Below the pieces are notes generated by a model. That model made no database searches. It was given only the letters and a program-made list of their open reading frames with translations, and was not told the DNA's origin. This document shows, one piece after another, positions 25,321 to 33,209 of a stretch of DNA of 34,992 nt (its first letter is position 1; every line of letters begins with the position of its first letter). The position numbers and the translations under genes were made by a program. Source of the stretch: CANJIV01 sp046330225 (GTDB taxonomy: Bacteria; Actinomycetota; Thermoleophilia; Solirubrobacterales; Solirubrobacteraceae); assembly GCA_046330225.1 (NCBI GenBank), contig JAXLTD010000015.1, positions 1 through 34,992 of the forward strand, given 5' to 3'.

Positions 25321-26755
25321 CCGCACCGCCGAGCCCGTCGGGCGCGCCGCGGGGCCGCACGAACATCGGCATGCCGCCCCGCGGGCTCAGCGTCGGCATC
25401 TGGCGCACGCTCAGCTCGTAGGCCGGCGCCAGCTCGAGCCGGAATCGCTGGAGGATCAGCGTGGCGATCAGCTTGATCTCCATCTGGCCGAAGCGCATGC
25501 CCAGGCAGGTCCGCGACCCGCCCCCGAACGGGACGTAGGCGCCCTTCGGCAGCCGGGCCCGGTTCTCGGGCGAGAACCGGGCCGGCACGAACGCCTCCGG
25601 GTCGGGGAAGACGTCCGGAAGGTGGTGGCTCGCCCACGAGCAGTAGTTGACCGGGGTGCCAGCGGGGAGCTCGTGGCCCTGGAACTCGGTGTCCCGGACG
25701 GCTCGCCGCGGCCCGATCCAGGCCGGCGGGTAGAGGCGCAGCGTCTCATCGAGCGCCAGGTCGAGCTCGGGCAGCCCGCCCGCCAGGTCGGCGGCCGTGG
25801 GCACGCGGCCGCCGAGCACGGCGTCCTGCTCCGCGCAGAGCCGGCCGAGGGCCGCCGGCTGCTTGGACAGTTCGTAGAAGAGGAACGTGAGCGTCGAGGT
25901 CGCCGTGTCGTGGCCGGCGAACAGCATCGTCATCACCTGGTCGCGGACCTCGCGGTCCGAGAAAGCCGACCCGTCCTCGTCGCGAGCGTCGAGCAGGAGC
26001 GACAGGAGGTCCTCGCGGCGCTCCCCGCTCGCGCGCCGCCGCGCGATCTCGGCGTAGATGACGCCGTCCAGTCGGCGCCGCGCGGCGATGAGCCGGTGAA
26101 ACGGGGTTCCCGGCCCGCGCAGGGTCTGGAGCACGTAGTCCTGAGCGTAGAACGCCAGCGCGGACTCGAACTCGCGGGCCATGTCGACGTCCTGCAGGGC
26201 GCGGTCCGGATCGAAGCCGAACAGTGCGCGCATCGCGATCCGCAGCGCCAGCCGGCGCCCCCAGCCGTAGAGATCGATTCTCGTGCCGTCCGCCCAGGGC
26301 GCCAGGGCGCGCTCGGCCTCCGCCTGCATCGCGCCGGTCATCGCCGCGATCCGCTCGCGGTGGAACATCGGCAGCATGATCCGGCGGGCCCGGCGGTGGT
26401 AGGCGCCGTCGATCGTGAGCATTCCGTCGCCGAGCAGGGGGACGAGGTCGCCCAGGCTCCCCTCCCGCCAGCTGAAGTCGTCGGCGTGCGAGACGGTGAC
26501 GAAGTGGTTCGCGGCCGGCCCGAGCAGGAAGACGCCCCGCACGTGCAGGACCCGGACGGTGAACACAGGGCCGTAGCGGTGGTAGGCCTCGAGGAGGATC
26601 GGCAGCGGCTCGCGGACGAAGCGGATCGTGCGCGCGACGCTGTAGTCGTCGGGCCCGGGGGGCAGGCGCCGCCCGAGCCGCCGGTCGGTGCGGCGGTCGA
26701 ACGCCAGGCGCCGCCACGGATTGGTCGAGACGGGCGGAGGGGCGTCGGCGGCCAC
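25286..26755 (-). CDS. Cytochrome P450
   Basis: A 489-residue heme monooxygenase. The I-helix oxygen-binding motif is AGHDTATST, the K-helix ExxR is ETLRLYPP, and the heme-binding loop is FGGGSRTCLG with Cys417 as thiolate ligand. There is no membrane anchor and no fused reductase, so electrons must come from a separate ferredoxin or reductase not in this window. A C-terminal Pro/Ala tail runs over the GH3 3' end (35-base overlap). The start is GTG at 26755. A TACGCT sequence seven bases before it could be a -10 for a leaderless message. Substrate unknown; no biosynthetic cluster genes are adjacent. Confidence 0.95.
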   Translation of the reverse strand: MAADAPPPVSTNPWRRLAFDRRTDRRLGRRLPPGPDDYSVARTIRFVREPLPILLEAYHRYGPVFTVRVLHVRGVFLLGPAANHFVTVSHADDFSWREGSLGDLVPLLGDGMLTIDGAYHRRARRIMLPMFHRERIAAMTGAMQAEAERALAPWADGTRIDLYGWGRRLALRIAMRALFGFDPDRALQDVDMAREFESALAFYAQDYVLQTLRGPGTPFHRLIAARRRLDGVIYAEIARRRASGERREDLLSLLLDARDEDGSAFSDREVRDQVMTMLFAGHDTATSTLTFLFYELSKQPAALGRLCAEQDAVLGGRVPTAADLAGGLPELDLALDETLRLYPPAWIGPRRAVRDTEFQGHELPAGTPVNYCSWASHHLPDVFPDPEAFVPARFSPENRARLPKGAYVPFGGGSRTCLGMRFGQMEIKLIATLILQRFRLELAPAYELSVRQMPTLSPRGGMPMFVRPRGAPDGLGGAVTAEPPAPATA

Positions 26756-26779
26756 GGGCGCGAGCGTACCGGCCGCGCT

Positions 26780-26795
26780 GGCTGGCCGGCCAGCC
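26780..26795. promoter_or_regulatory. 16-bp perfect palindrome between the EAL and P450 genes
   Basis: GGCTGGCCGGCCAGCC reads the same on both strands with no loop. It lies in the 45-base gap between the EAL gene stop (26801) and the P450 start (26755). The lack of a loop favours a dimer-binding operator over a terminator, but GC-rich sequence makes such palindromes less improbable. Confidence 0.4.
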
Positions 26796-26800
26796 CGCGT

Positions 26801-29461
26801 TCAGGCGGCCGGGTGCGGGACCGGATCGCCGAGCAGCTCGAGCAGCTCGGCGGCCGGCAGCGGCGGCGCGAACAGCCGCCCCTGCCCGAGGTCGCATCCC
26901 AGCCGGGCAACGAGCTCTGCCTGGGCGCGGGTCTCGATGCCTTCGGCGATCGGCTCGATCCCGAACCCGCCCGCCATGCGGATCGCGGCCTCGAGCACCG
27001 TGCGGGCGGCCCGGTCGCGCGGCACGCGCCCGACGATCGAGCGGTCGACCTTGAGGAAGTCGGCCCGCGTGTCGAGCAGCCGGTCCAGCGACGAGTAGCC
27101 CGTGCCGAAATCGTCGATCGCGACCCGCATGCCGTGCTCGCGCAGGGCCGGCAGCACGACACGCTCTTGCCCGCCGCTCATGGCGCTCGTCTCGGTCACC
27201 TCGACGACGAACGCCTGCGGGTCGCCCCCGGCGGTCCGCACCGCGCTGGCGAGCCGGGCTGCGAGCGTCGCGTCGCGCAGCTGGACCGGGGAGAGGTTGA
27301 TGCCCGCGGCCACGTCGTGGCCGGCGGCCAGCCAGGTGCGCAGCGCGGCAGCGGCCGCCGCGATGACGTGGTCGGTCAGCGGGTCGATCAGGCCGGTCTC
27401 CTCGGCGATCGGGATGAACTCGTCCGGCCCGAGCAGGCGCCCCTCGTCGGTCCGCCAGCGCACGAGCGCCTCGGCGCCCTCGATCCACCCGGAGGGCGGG
27501 GCGCCGGCAGCCCACGCGGAGAGCCGCACGACCGGCTGGAAGTGCACGACGAGGCCGTCGTTCTCCAAGGCGCGGGACAGCCGGCTCGACATCGAGAGCC
27601 GCGCCGCCGGATCCCCGCCGCCGGCCTCGTAGATGCGGATGTTCCCGGGCCCGGAGCGCTTGGCCGCATACATCCCGGCGTCCGCGTGGCGCAGGAGCGT
27701 CTCCTCGTCCTCGGCGTCGCGCGGGAACACGCTGACCCCGATGCTCGCGTCGAGGAGGAACTCGGTCCCGGAGAGGACGAACGGCGTGCGCAGCGCCTCC
27801 TGGATTCGCCGGGCGACCTGCCGGGCCGAGTCGACCGCGCCGCGCGGCTCGAGGTCCGGCAGCAGGACGAGGGCCTCGTCGCCGGCGTGCCGCGCGACGA
27901 TCTCCCCGTCGCGCACCGCGCCGCGCAGCCGCCCGGCGATCTGCCGCAGGGCCTCGTCGCCGGCGGCGTGGCCGAGCGCGTCGTTGACGAGCTTGAAGCG
28001 GTCGACGTCGAGGTTGAGCAGGGCGACCGCGCGACCCGCCCGGCGGGCGCGGGCCACGGCCGCGCGCAGGTTCTGCTGGAGCTGGGTCCGGTTGGGCAGT
28101 CCCGTGAGGTCGTCGTGGTAGGCGAGGTAGCTCAGCCGGTCGGCGGCCGCCCGCCGCTCCGTGACGTCCTGGATCTGGTGGATGGGGTAGGGCGCGCCGC
28201 CGTCCGCAGGCGACACGAGCGCGGTGGACACCTCCGCCCACGCGGTCGTCCCGTCCCGCCGCAGCATCCGGACCTCGAACCGCTGGGCGTCCCCCGGGTG
28301 CGCGGAGATCTCCTCGCCGAGCGCCGCCACCGCGTCGTGGTCGGCCGGGTGGATGACGCCCCACACGCCGAGCCGGCGCAGCCGGGCCACCGAGCGGCCG
28401 AGCATCGCGCACAGCGTGCCGTTGGCGTCCGTGATGCCCCAGCCGGACTCGGGGCTGTCGAGCGGTGTCCCGATCGCCATGCCGATCGGGGCCTCGGCGA
28501 ACGTCTGGCGAAAGCGGGATTCGGACTCCTCCAGCGCCCGCTTGGCCATCTCGCGGTCGGTGGTGTCGCGGAAGCTCCACACGCGGCCCGCGACCTCGCC
28601 CCCCACGACCTGCGGGCGGGAGTAGCGCTCGAAGGTCCGGCCGTCCTTCCGTCGCAGGACGTCGAAGCTCTCGGCCATCGGCTCCGCGTAGAGCGCCCGG
28701 ACCTTGGCGACGAACTCGTCCGGGTCCGAAAGCTGGTCGAGCACGAAGCCGATTGCCCGGTCGTCGTCGCGGGAACGCGCGAGGGCCTCCGGCAGCCCCC
28801 ACAGCTCCAGGAAGCGCTGGTTCCAGGCCGTCATCCGTCCCTCGAGATCGACGACGAGCAGGCCGTCGGCGGTCGACTCGAACGCGGCAGCCTGGACCGA
28901 CTGGGCGGTGCGCAGCCGCGCCTCGGTCCCCAGCCGCGTCAGCGCCGCCCCGATGACGTCGCCCAGCGCCCGGGCCGCGTCGAACTCGTACGGTTCCCAC
29001 GGCAGCGGGCCGTCGACCTGCTCGAAGCCCACGAAGCCCCACCACGTGCCGGACACGAACACCGGCGCGTCCAGAAAGGCCGTGGTGCCGTCGCGCACCA
29101 GGAGCGCGCGGAGCCGCTCGTCCTCGACGTCGGCCGTGGCGAAGCCCACCGCCTCCCCGGCCTCCATCCGCTCGCGCCAGGCGGGATTCCAGTCGACCCC
29201 TCCGCCCTGCCAGTCGGGGACCTCGCTGTCGTCGACGCCGGGCGCGCCCCAGTCGTGGACGAGGTCGTAGACCAGGCTCCCGTCCGCCGCCTCCCGGTTG
29301 CGGAAGAGGTAGGCCCGCCCGGCCCCGGCGGCGAGGCCGAAGCGTTCGAACACCTCTCGCAGCGCGTCGTCGAAGTCGTCGACGAGCAGGAACCGTTTGG
29401 CGACATCGGGGATCGCGCGCAGCAGCGCGTCCCGGCGATCCACGTCAGGCGGGGAGCTCAT
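26801..29461 (-). CDS. GAF-PAS-PAS-GGDEF-EAL protein, probable cyclic-di-GMP phosphodiesterase
   Basis: An 886-residue cytoplasmic signalling protein. GAF occupies about residues 10-180, PAS domains about 185-295 and 305-430 (ending IHQIQDVTERR), GGDEF about 440-600 and EAL about 620-880. The GGDEF signature is degenerate (HAGDE at 525-529), so cyclase activity is doubtful. The EAL site looks complete: Glu664 in EALVRW, Asn in INLSPVQL, Glu in VEVTET, the DDFGTGYSSL loop and the Lys in FLKVDRS. The expected role is hydrolysis of cyclic-di-GMP, with the GGDEF domain perhaps acting as a GTP sensor. It could oppose the cyclase at 22209-23126. The ATG start is natural; an inverted repeat lies 37 bases upstream. 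Confidence 0.93.
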   Translation of the reverse strand: MSSPPDVDRRDALLRAIPDVAKRFLLVDDFDDALREVFERFGLAAGAGRAYLFRNREAADGSLVYDLVHDWGAPGVDDSEVPDWQGGGVDWNPAWRERMEAGEAVGFATADVEDERLRALLVRDGTTAFLDAPVFVSGTWWGFVGFEQVDGPLPWEPYEFDAARALGDVIGAALTRLGTEARLRTAQSVQAAAFESTADGLLVVDLEGRMTAWNQRFLELWGLPEALARSRDDDRAIGFVLDQLSDPDEFVAKVRALYAEPMAESFDVLRRKDGRTFERYSRPQVVGGEVAGRVWSFRDTTDREMAKRALEESESRFRQTFAEAPIGMAIGTPLDSPESGWGITDANGTLCAMLGRSVARLRRLGVWGVIHPADHDAVAALGEEISAHPGDAQRFEVRMLRRDGTTAWAEVSTALVSPADGGAPYPIHQIQDVTERRAAADRLSYLAYHDDLTGLPNRTQLQQNLRAAVARARRAGRAVALLNLDVDRFKLVNDALGHAAGDEALRQIAGRLRGAVRDGEIVARHAGDEALVLLPDLEPRGAVDSARQVARRIQEALRTPFVLSGTEFLLDASIGVSVFPRDAEDEETLLRHADAGMYAAKRSGPGNIRIYEAGGGDPAARLSMSSRLSRALENDGLVVHFQPVVRLSAWAAGAPPSGWIEGAEALVRWRTDEGRLLGPDEFIPIAEETGLIDPLTDHVIAAAAAALRTWLAAGHDVAAGINLSPVQLRDATLAARLASAVRTAGGDPQAFVVEVTETSAMSGGQERVVLPALREHGMRVAIDDFGTGYSSLDRLLDTRADFLKVDRSIVGRVPRDRAARTVLEAAIRMAGGFGIEPIAEGIETRAQAELVARLGCDLGQGRLFAPPLPAAELLELLGDPVPHPAA

Positions 29462-29497
29462 GGCCCCAGTATTCGGTCGTTTCGGGTCCGTCCATAT

Positions 29498-29515
29498 CCG
29501 AACGCCAACGTTCGG
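29498..29515. promoter_or_regulatory. Inverted repeat upstream of the EAL gene
   Basis: CCGAACG, four bases, CGTTCGG: a perfect 7-bp inverted repeat centred about 45 bases before the ATG at 29461, a suitable position for an operator. The rest of the 163-base gap 29462-29624 holds only the hairpin at 29567-29598. Confidence 0.45.
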
Positions 29516-29566
29516 CGCACCGCGGAGCCTAATGGGCGGCGGCGCGCCAGGTCCACTCCGAACGCA

Positions 29567-29598
29567 CGACGGCCCCGGGCGGTCGCCCGGGGCCGTCG
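29567..29598 (-). terminator. Hairpin downstream of the RTX gene
   Basis: A perfect inverted repeat with about 14-15 bp arms around CGACGGCCCCGGGCG and a very short loop, starting 27 bases after the RTX stop codon on the minus strand. No T-run is present. It probably separates the RTX and EAL transcripts. Confidence 0.7.
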
Positions 29599-29624
29599 GC
29601 CCGGCTGGTGCTGCCGGCGGGCGC

Positions 29625-30746
29625 TCAGCTCTGCTGGGCGTCCTCGCGCGGGGACTGGGTGCTGTCCTCCGTGCGGGCCTCGGCGTCGCGCGGACGCGGC
29701 TCGGCCCGGCGGACGATCTCGCACGCCCCCGGGTCGACGAGCACGTCGTAGGTGTCCGCGATGACCCGGTCGTTGCCGGCCCCGCAGTCGACCGTGTCGA
29801 CCTCGCCGTCGCGCACGTGGAACGTGTCGTTCCCGTCGCCGCCGGTCAGCGAGTCGCCCACCGGGTCGCCCGGCGCGGTGACGTCGCCGCGGGCCAGCGC
29901 CCACAGGTCGTCGTTGCCGTCGCCGCCGAACGTCGTGTCGACGCCGAGGTTGGCGAAGATCCGGTCGTTGCCGGGCCCGCCGTTCGAGGTGTCGTCGCCC
30001 TCGCCGCCGGAGATGAGGTCGGCGCCGCCGTTCCCGGCGGTCTCGTCGTTGCCCTTCCCCCCGTGGAGGCGGTCCCGTCCGTCTCCGCCGGTGATCTTGT
30101 CGTTGCCGTCGCCGCCGAAGATGCGGTCGGGTGAGACGCGGTCGCCGGCGTTGGGGACGTCGCCCTCGAGGACGTCGTCGCCCTGGTTGCCGGTGATGAA
30201 GTCAGCCCCGGCCAGGCCGCGGATCGTGTCGTTGCCGGCGTTGCCCTGCAGGCGGTCGTTGCCGGCGTCGCCGGCGATCGCGTCGTCGTCGGCGCCGCCG
30301 CGGACGCGGTCGGGACCGTCGCCACCGGCCAGCGCGTCCTTGCCGTCCCCGCCGAGGATCAGGTCCTTGCCGTCGCCGCCGCCGGCCGTGTCGTCGCCGC
30401 TGCCGGTCGCGAGCAGGTCGAACCCGGGGCCGCCGAGCACGCGGTCGGCGCCGTTGCCGCCGAGGATCGCGTCGTTGCCGCGGCCGCCGTCGGCCTGGTC
30501 GGCACCGTCGCCGAGCGCGACCCGGTCGTTGCCGCGGCCGGCCCCGACGACGTCGTCGCCGGCCAGCGCCCGGACGCGGTCGTTGCCGGCCTTCGCGGAG
30601 ATGGTGTCGGCGGCCGGCGTGCCGGTGAGGTTGTCGGGCCCGTTGGTTCCGACGATGACAGCCGCCGCGGCGACTGCAGCGAAGGCGGCGAGCCCCGCGC
30701 CTGCCAGCGCGAGCGCCCGCAGCGGCGTGGTCAGTAGCTTCCTCAT
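29625..30746 (-). CDS. Secreted RTX-type calcium-binding repeat protein
   Basis: A 373-residue protein. Residues 1-29 are a signal peptide (MRKLLTTPLRALALAGAG, then an Ala-rich core). More than a dozen nonapeptide-type GGxGxD repeats follow (GGDGNDKITGGDGRDRLHGG and similar), which form calcium-filled beta-rolls outside the cell. No protease, lipase or adhesin domain is attached, and there is no type I secretion machinery nearby. The Sec-type signal also differs from classical RTX toxins. The C-terminal 50 residues have a Cys pair (VDCGAGN and PGACEIV) and a hydrophilic end. The ATG at 30746 is preferred because it starts the signal peptide and has AGGA seven bases upstream. Likely a structural or surface protein. 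Confidence 0.9.
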   Translation of the reverse strand: MRKLLTTPLRALALAGAGLAAFAAVAAAAVIVGTNGPDNLTGTPAADTISAKAGNDRVRALAGDDVVGAGRGNDRVALGDGADQADGGRGNDAILGGNGADRVLGGPGFDLLATGSGDDTAGGGDGKDLILGGDGKDALAGGDGPDRVRGGADDDAIAGDAGNDRLQGNAGNDTIRGLAGADFITGNQGDDVLEGDVPNAGDRVSPDRIFGGDGNDKITGGDGRDRLHGGKGNDETAGNGGADLISGGEGDDTSNGGPGNDRIFANLGVDTTFGGDGNDDLWALARGDVTAPGDPVGDSLTGGDGNDTFHVRDGEVDTVDCGAGNDRVIADTYDVLVDPGACEIVRRAEPRPRDAEARTEDSTQSPREDAQQS

Positions 30747-30750
30747 GCGA

Positions 30751-30790
30751 TTCCTGCCCCCCATGAAAGGTCGTTGACATGGGGCAGGAA
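30751..30790 (-). promoter_or_regulatory. Leader hairpin covering the RTX ribosome site
   Basis: On the minus strand, TTCCTGCCCCATG (30790-30778) pairs with CATGGGGGGCAGGAA (30765-30751), leaving a 12-base loop and a two-G bulge. The 3' arm contains the AGGA ribosome site, four bases before the ATG, so folding would block translation. Nothing else clear was seen in 30791-30894 except a possible CATACT -10 (30877-30882) for tRNA-Asp. Confidence 0.5.
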
Positions 30791-30894
30791 CAGCGGCGGC
30801 CGGCCAGGGATGCGGTGCGGCCATCAAGTCGCGGACGCCCTGCGAGAACCGCGCGGCCCCAGGGGCCGGCGGCTGCCATACTTGGCGCCCCTCG

Positions 30895-30968
<74 letters not shown>

Positions 30969-30992
30969 TTCTGCGAGCACGTTGCGGCCGAG

Positions 30993-31655
30993 TCAGTTGC
31001 CGCAGCACTGGCCGCAGGTGAAGTACGGCAGGCAGCAGAGGAACGTGACGTCGCCGCCGCAGTTGCAGGGGTGGTCGCCGCCGGCGCACGACTGCGTGCC
31101 GCCCCCGGTCCCCGACGGCGGCGGGCTGGACCCGGTGCTGCCGCCGGGGTACTTCTGCGGATCGCCGCACTGGCTGTCACTCAGGCAGCGCTTGCGGTTG
31201 TTCTCGAAGTTCTGGTCGGACTTCAGCTGGCCGAGGATCTCGTTCAAGACTTGCTGCTGGAGCTGCTGGTTGAGCTGGGCCAGGCGCGCCTGGCTGGCGG
31301 CGCGCTGCTTCTTGGTCGTCGCCGCGAAGAGCCGTGCGCGCTCGGCATCGATCTGCTTCTGGATGCGAGCCTCATTGATGCGGCGATCACGGTCCAGCTG
31401 GTCGTAGGTGCCGTCGTGGTTCCGGCTGGCCTCGGCAAGGCAGGGGGCAACGCAGTCGGCATCCGCGAAGGCCGGGGTGACGTGACGCAGCACGCTGATC
31501 CCGACGACGCCGGTTGCGGCGGCGCCCACGGCGGTGCGGCGCGAGAAGCGCCGCGCGCCCCACGCCGCGACCGAGCCCCGGCCCTCCCGCCCCTGGAGCT
31601 GGCGCTGGGCAGCGCCACGCGCGGCGTCGTCCAGCCACGACGAGAGGGGCCTCAT
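30993..31655 (-). CDS. Tat-exported cysteine-rich protein, function unknown
   Basis: A 220-residue protein. After about 37 charged residues comes an internal twin-arginine signal (SRRTAVGAAATGVVG, about residues 38-52) ending near AFADA. The predicted mature part has 12 cysteines: CVAPC, then a long Gln/Arg-rich helical segment, CLSDSQC, a Gly/Ser/Pro linker, and a terminal knot of eight (CAGGDHPCNC, LCCLPYF, TCGQCC). Twelve cysteines in an exported protein imply up to six disulfides. No family recognised. The ATG overlaps the upstream helical gene (ATGA), and the operon begins with a MauE-thioredoxin fusion, the likely disulfide supplier. It is not a methylamine dehydrogenase light chain: the mature part has no tryptophan for a TTQ cofactor. 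Confidence 0.85.
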   Translation of the reverse strand: MRPLSSWLDDAARGAAQRQLQGREGRGSVAAWGARRFSRRTAVGAAATGVVGISVLRHVTPAFADADCVAPCLAEASRNHDGTYDQLDRDRRINEARIQKQIDAERARLFAATTKKQRAASQARLAQLNQQLQQQVLNEILGQLKSDQNFENNRKRCLSDSQCGDPQKYPGGSTGSSPPPSGTGGGTQSCAGGDHPCNCGGDVTFLCCLPYFTCGQCCGN

Positions 31656-32053
31656 CCGAGCTGCCGTCCCAGCTTGTCGTAGCGTTTCTTGAAGTCCGCG
31701 AGCTGCCGCGCAGCCTGGTCGTACTGGCTCGCGATGTCCGAACGGGCCGCCAGCGCCTTCAGGAGGTGCCCGATCGCGGCGTCGAGGCTGGCGTAGGCCC
31801 TCAGCGCCTCGGCCCGCTGAAAGGCGGCGGGTCCCAGCGCCGCGACGTCGCCGTAGGCGGCGCGGGCCTCCCGGCGCCACGCACGGGCCGCCTCGAAGAC
31901 GTCATCCGAAGCCCGGGGCGTCGAGGTCGCTCCCTGGGCGTAGGCCTGGGTGACGTCGCGGTTGCGGGCGGCGTTGGCCGCCGCGAAGGTGCGCTCGCGG
32001 GCCACCAGGCGGGCCCGGTGGCGATCGACGATCGCCTTGACGCGACCCGTCAC
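31652..32053 (-). CDS. Small all-helical hypothetical protein
   Basis: A 133-residue hydrophilic protein predicted to be almost entirely helical, rich in Ala, Arg and Gln (KAIVDRHRARLVARERTF near the start and QAARQLADFKKRYDKLGRQ at the end). It has no signal peptide, membrane helix or cysteine. GTG start overlapping the MauE-thioredoxin stop (GTGA), and stop overlapping the cysteine-rich gene (ATGA), so all three are translationally coupled. A cytoplasmic chaperone or partner for the cysteine-rich protein before Tat export is a reasonable guess, nothing more. Family not recognised. Confidence 0.8.
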   Translation of the reverse strand: MTGRVKAIVDRHRARLVARERTFAAANAARNRDVTQAYAQGATSTPRASDDVFEAARAWRREARAAYGDVAALGPAAFQRAEALRAYASLDAAIGHLLKALAARSDIASQYDQAARQLADFKKRYDKLGRQLG

Positions 32054-33087
32054 GAGCCCGCCTCCACCGCGCCCGCCACGACCGGTCGCGCCCGGGCCTC
32101 GAGCCGGTCCGCGACCCGATCGGCGCCCTTCGCCAGCTCGGCGCCCACCCGGCCCTGGCCGTCGATGAACATCGCCGCAGGGACCGCCGGCACCCGAAGG
32201 AGCACGTTGAGCGCGTGGTCGGGCTGCACCAGGACCAGGCGAAGATCGTGCTCGCGCGCCAGCGCGCGCGCGTCGGCGGCGCTGCCGCTCGTCACGACGC
32301 ACACCGTCAGCTCGTCGCCGACCGCCTCGATGAGGGCCGGCAGGCGGGGAAGCAGGCGCAGGCATCCGGCGCAGTCGCCGTCGGCGAACACCAGCGCGAG
32401 CGGAATCCCTCCGGCCAGGAGGTCGTCACGCGTCACGCGCTCGCCGTCGAGGTCGTGAGCCGCGAAGCGAGGGACCAGGTCGCCGACCGAAAGGCTCCCG
32501 GGAACTGGTGCCGGAGCGCCCCCCAGCTCGAGCGGCGGAGTGCCGGCGCGCAGCTCGGATTCCATTGCGTCGAGGCGGAGCAGGAGATGGCCGTTGCGAC
32601 GGAGCAGCAGCCAAGCGAAGATCGCCAGGCCCGCCGAGGCGACGCCGAGGACGACGAGAGCGGTGGTGACGTTCGGGTCCGCGCCGGCACCGTTCGGGCC
32701 GCCGACCAGGATCACCCCGCAGAGGAGCGCGAGGCCGCCGTTGCGCACAAGCACCCGACGGCCGCCCGGCGCGGAGTGCAGGGCGCCGAAGCAGTGGCAG
32801 TCCGCGGCCTCGCCGCGCGCGAGGGTCCGGCCGACCGCCGCGGAGAACAACGCCAGGAGCACCAGCGCGCCGATCGCGCCCCACCACGCCGAGGCCGCCG
32901 GCACGAGCGCGGCCGCCACCGCGAGCTCGAGGACCGGCAGAAGCACAGCGGCTGCGCCGGAGATCGTCCGGGGAGCACCGAAGCGCTCGAGCGAGGCGCG
33001 AGTTCCCCGTCGATCCGCCAGCTTCGCGGCGCCGGCGACGGCGAACACGGCAGCCAGCGTCAGTCGGACGAGAAGCAGGATTTCCAC
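32050..33087 (-). CDS. MauE-like membrane domain fused to a thioredoxin-like domain
   Basis: A 345-residue protein. Residues 1-165 form a MauE/DoxX-like four-to-five-helix membrane domain with Cys97-His-Cys99 in the loop DCHCFGAL, a hallmark of MauE. After a short charged stretch, residues 200-335 resemble a TlpA/thioredoxin fold (LVPRFAAHDLDGERV) with Cys239-Ala-Gly-Cys242 and the cis-proline region VPAVPAAMFID. In methylamine utilisation, separate MauE and MauD proteins make the disulfides of the dehydrogenase small subunit; here the two functions are joined. It is the first gene of the operon. The GTG start lies six bases after a good -10, suggesting a leaderless message. Confidence 0.87.
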   Translation of the reverse strand: MEILLLVRLTLAAVFAVAGAAKLADRRGTRASLERFGAPRTISGAAAVLLPVLELAVAAALVPAASAWWGAIGALVLLALFSAAVGRTLARGEAADCHCFGALHSAPGGRRVLVRNGGLALLCGVILVGGPNGAGADPNVTTALVVLGVASAGLAIFAWLLLRRNGHLLLRLDAMESELRAGTPPLELGGAPAPVPGSLSVGDLVPRFAAHDLDGERVTRDDLLAGGIPLALVFADGDCAGCLRLLPRLPALIEAVGDELTVCVVTSGSAADARALAREHDLRLVLVQPDHALNVLLRVPAVPAAMFIDGQGRVGAELAKGADRVADRLEARARPVVAGAVEAGS

Positions 33088-33093
33088 GCCGGC

Positions 33094-33122
33094 ATACTCG
33101 GCCCACCCGTCGCGAAAGTCAA
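33094..33122 (-). promoter_or_regulatory. Promoter of the MauE-thioredoxin operon
   Basis: On the minus strand TTGACT (33122-33117), 17 bases, GAGTAT (33099-33094), then six bases to the GTG at 33087. Spacing is ideal for a sigma70-type promoter, and the transcript would start at or next to the GTG. Confidence 0.6.
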
Positions 33123-33172
33123 CCGGCGCTGACCGCAGGAAGTCGGCGGGGTGATGGCCCGATCAGCGGAGC

Positions 33173-33203
33173 TTGACGTTGACCTTCGTCTCGCGGCTAT
33201 CGT
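33173..33203 (+). promoter_or_regulatory. Promoter of the methyltransferase gene
   Basis: TTGACG (33173-33178), 19 bases, TATCGT (33198-33203), then six bases to the GTG at 33210, again a leaderless layout. The spacer is slightly long. It diverges from the MauE operon promoter. Confidence 0.45.
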
Positions 33204-33209
33204 GGCGCG

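Noticed and set aside
29462..29490. A third sigma28-like promoter before the EAL gene
   Set aside because: ACCGAATA lies near the start, but the position 15 bases upstream reads TATG rather than TCAA or TAAA, and the CCCG extension is missing.
25622..29764. A 1380-residue plus-strand frame opposite the P450 and EAL genes
   Set aside because: Composition is that of an antisense shadow; both minus-strand genes have complete catalytic motifs, so this frame is not real.
29750..30660. Periodic DNA resembling a repeat array or CRISPR
   Set aside because: The periodicity is the codon pattern of GGxGxD beta-roll repeats; units are contiguous with no spacers.
30774..30779. Perfect TTGACA on the plus strand before tRNA-Asp
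   Set aside because: No -10-like sequence lies at 16-18 bases downstream, and the hexamer falls within the loop and arm of the RTX leader hairpin.
30993..31655. Methylamine dehydrogenase light chain
   Set aside because: Tat signal, 12 cysteines and MauE context fit, but the mature part contains no tryptophan, so a TTQ cofactor is impossible, and no heavy-chain gene is nearby.
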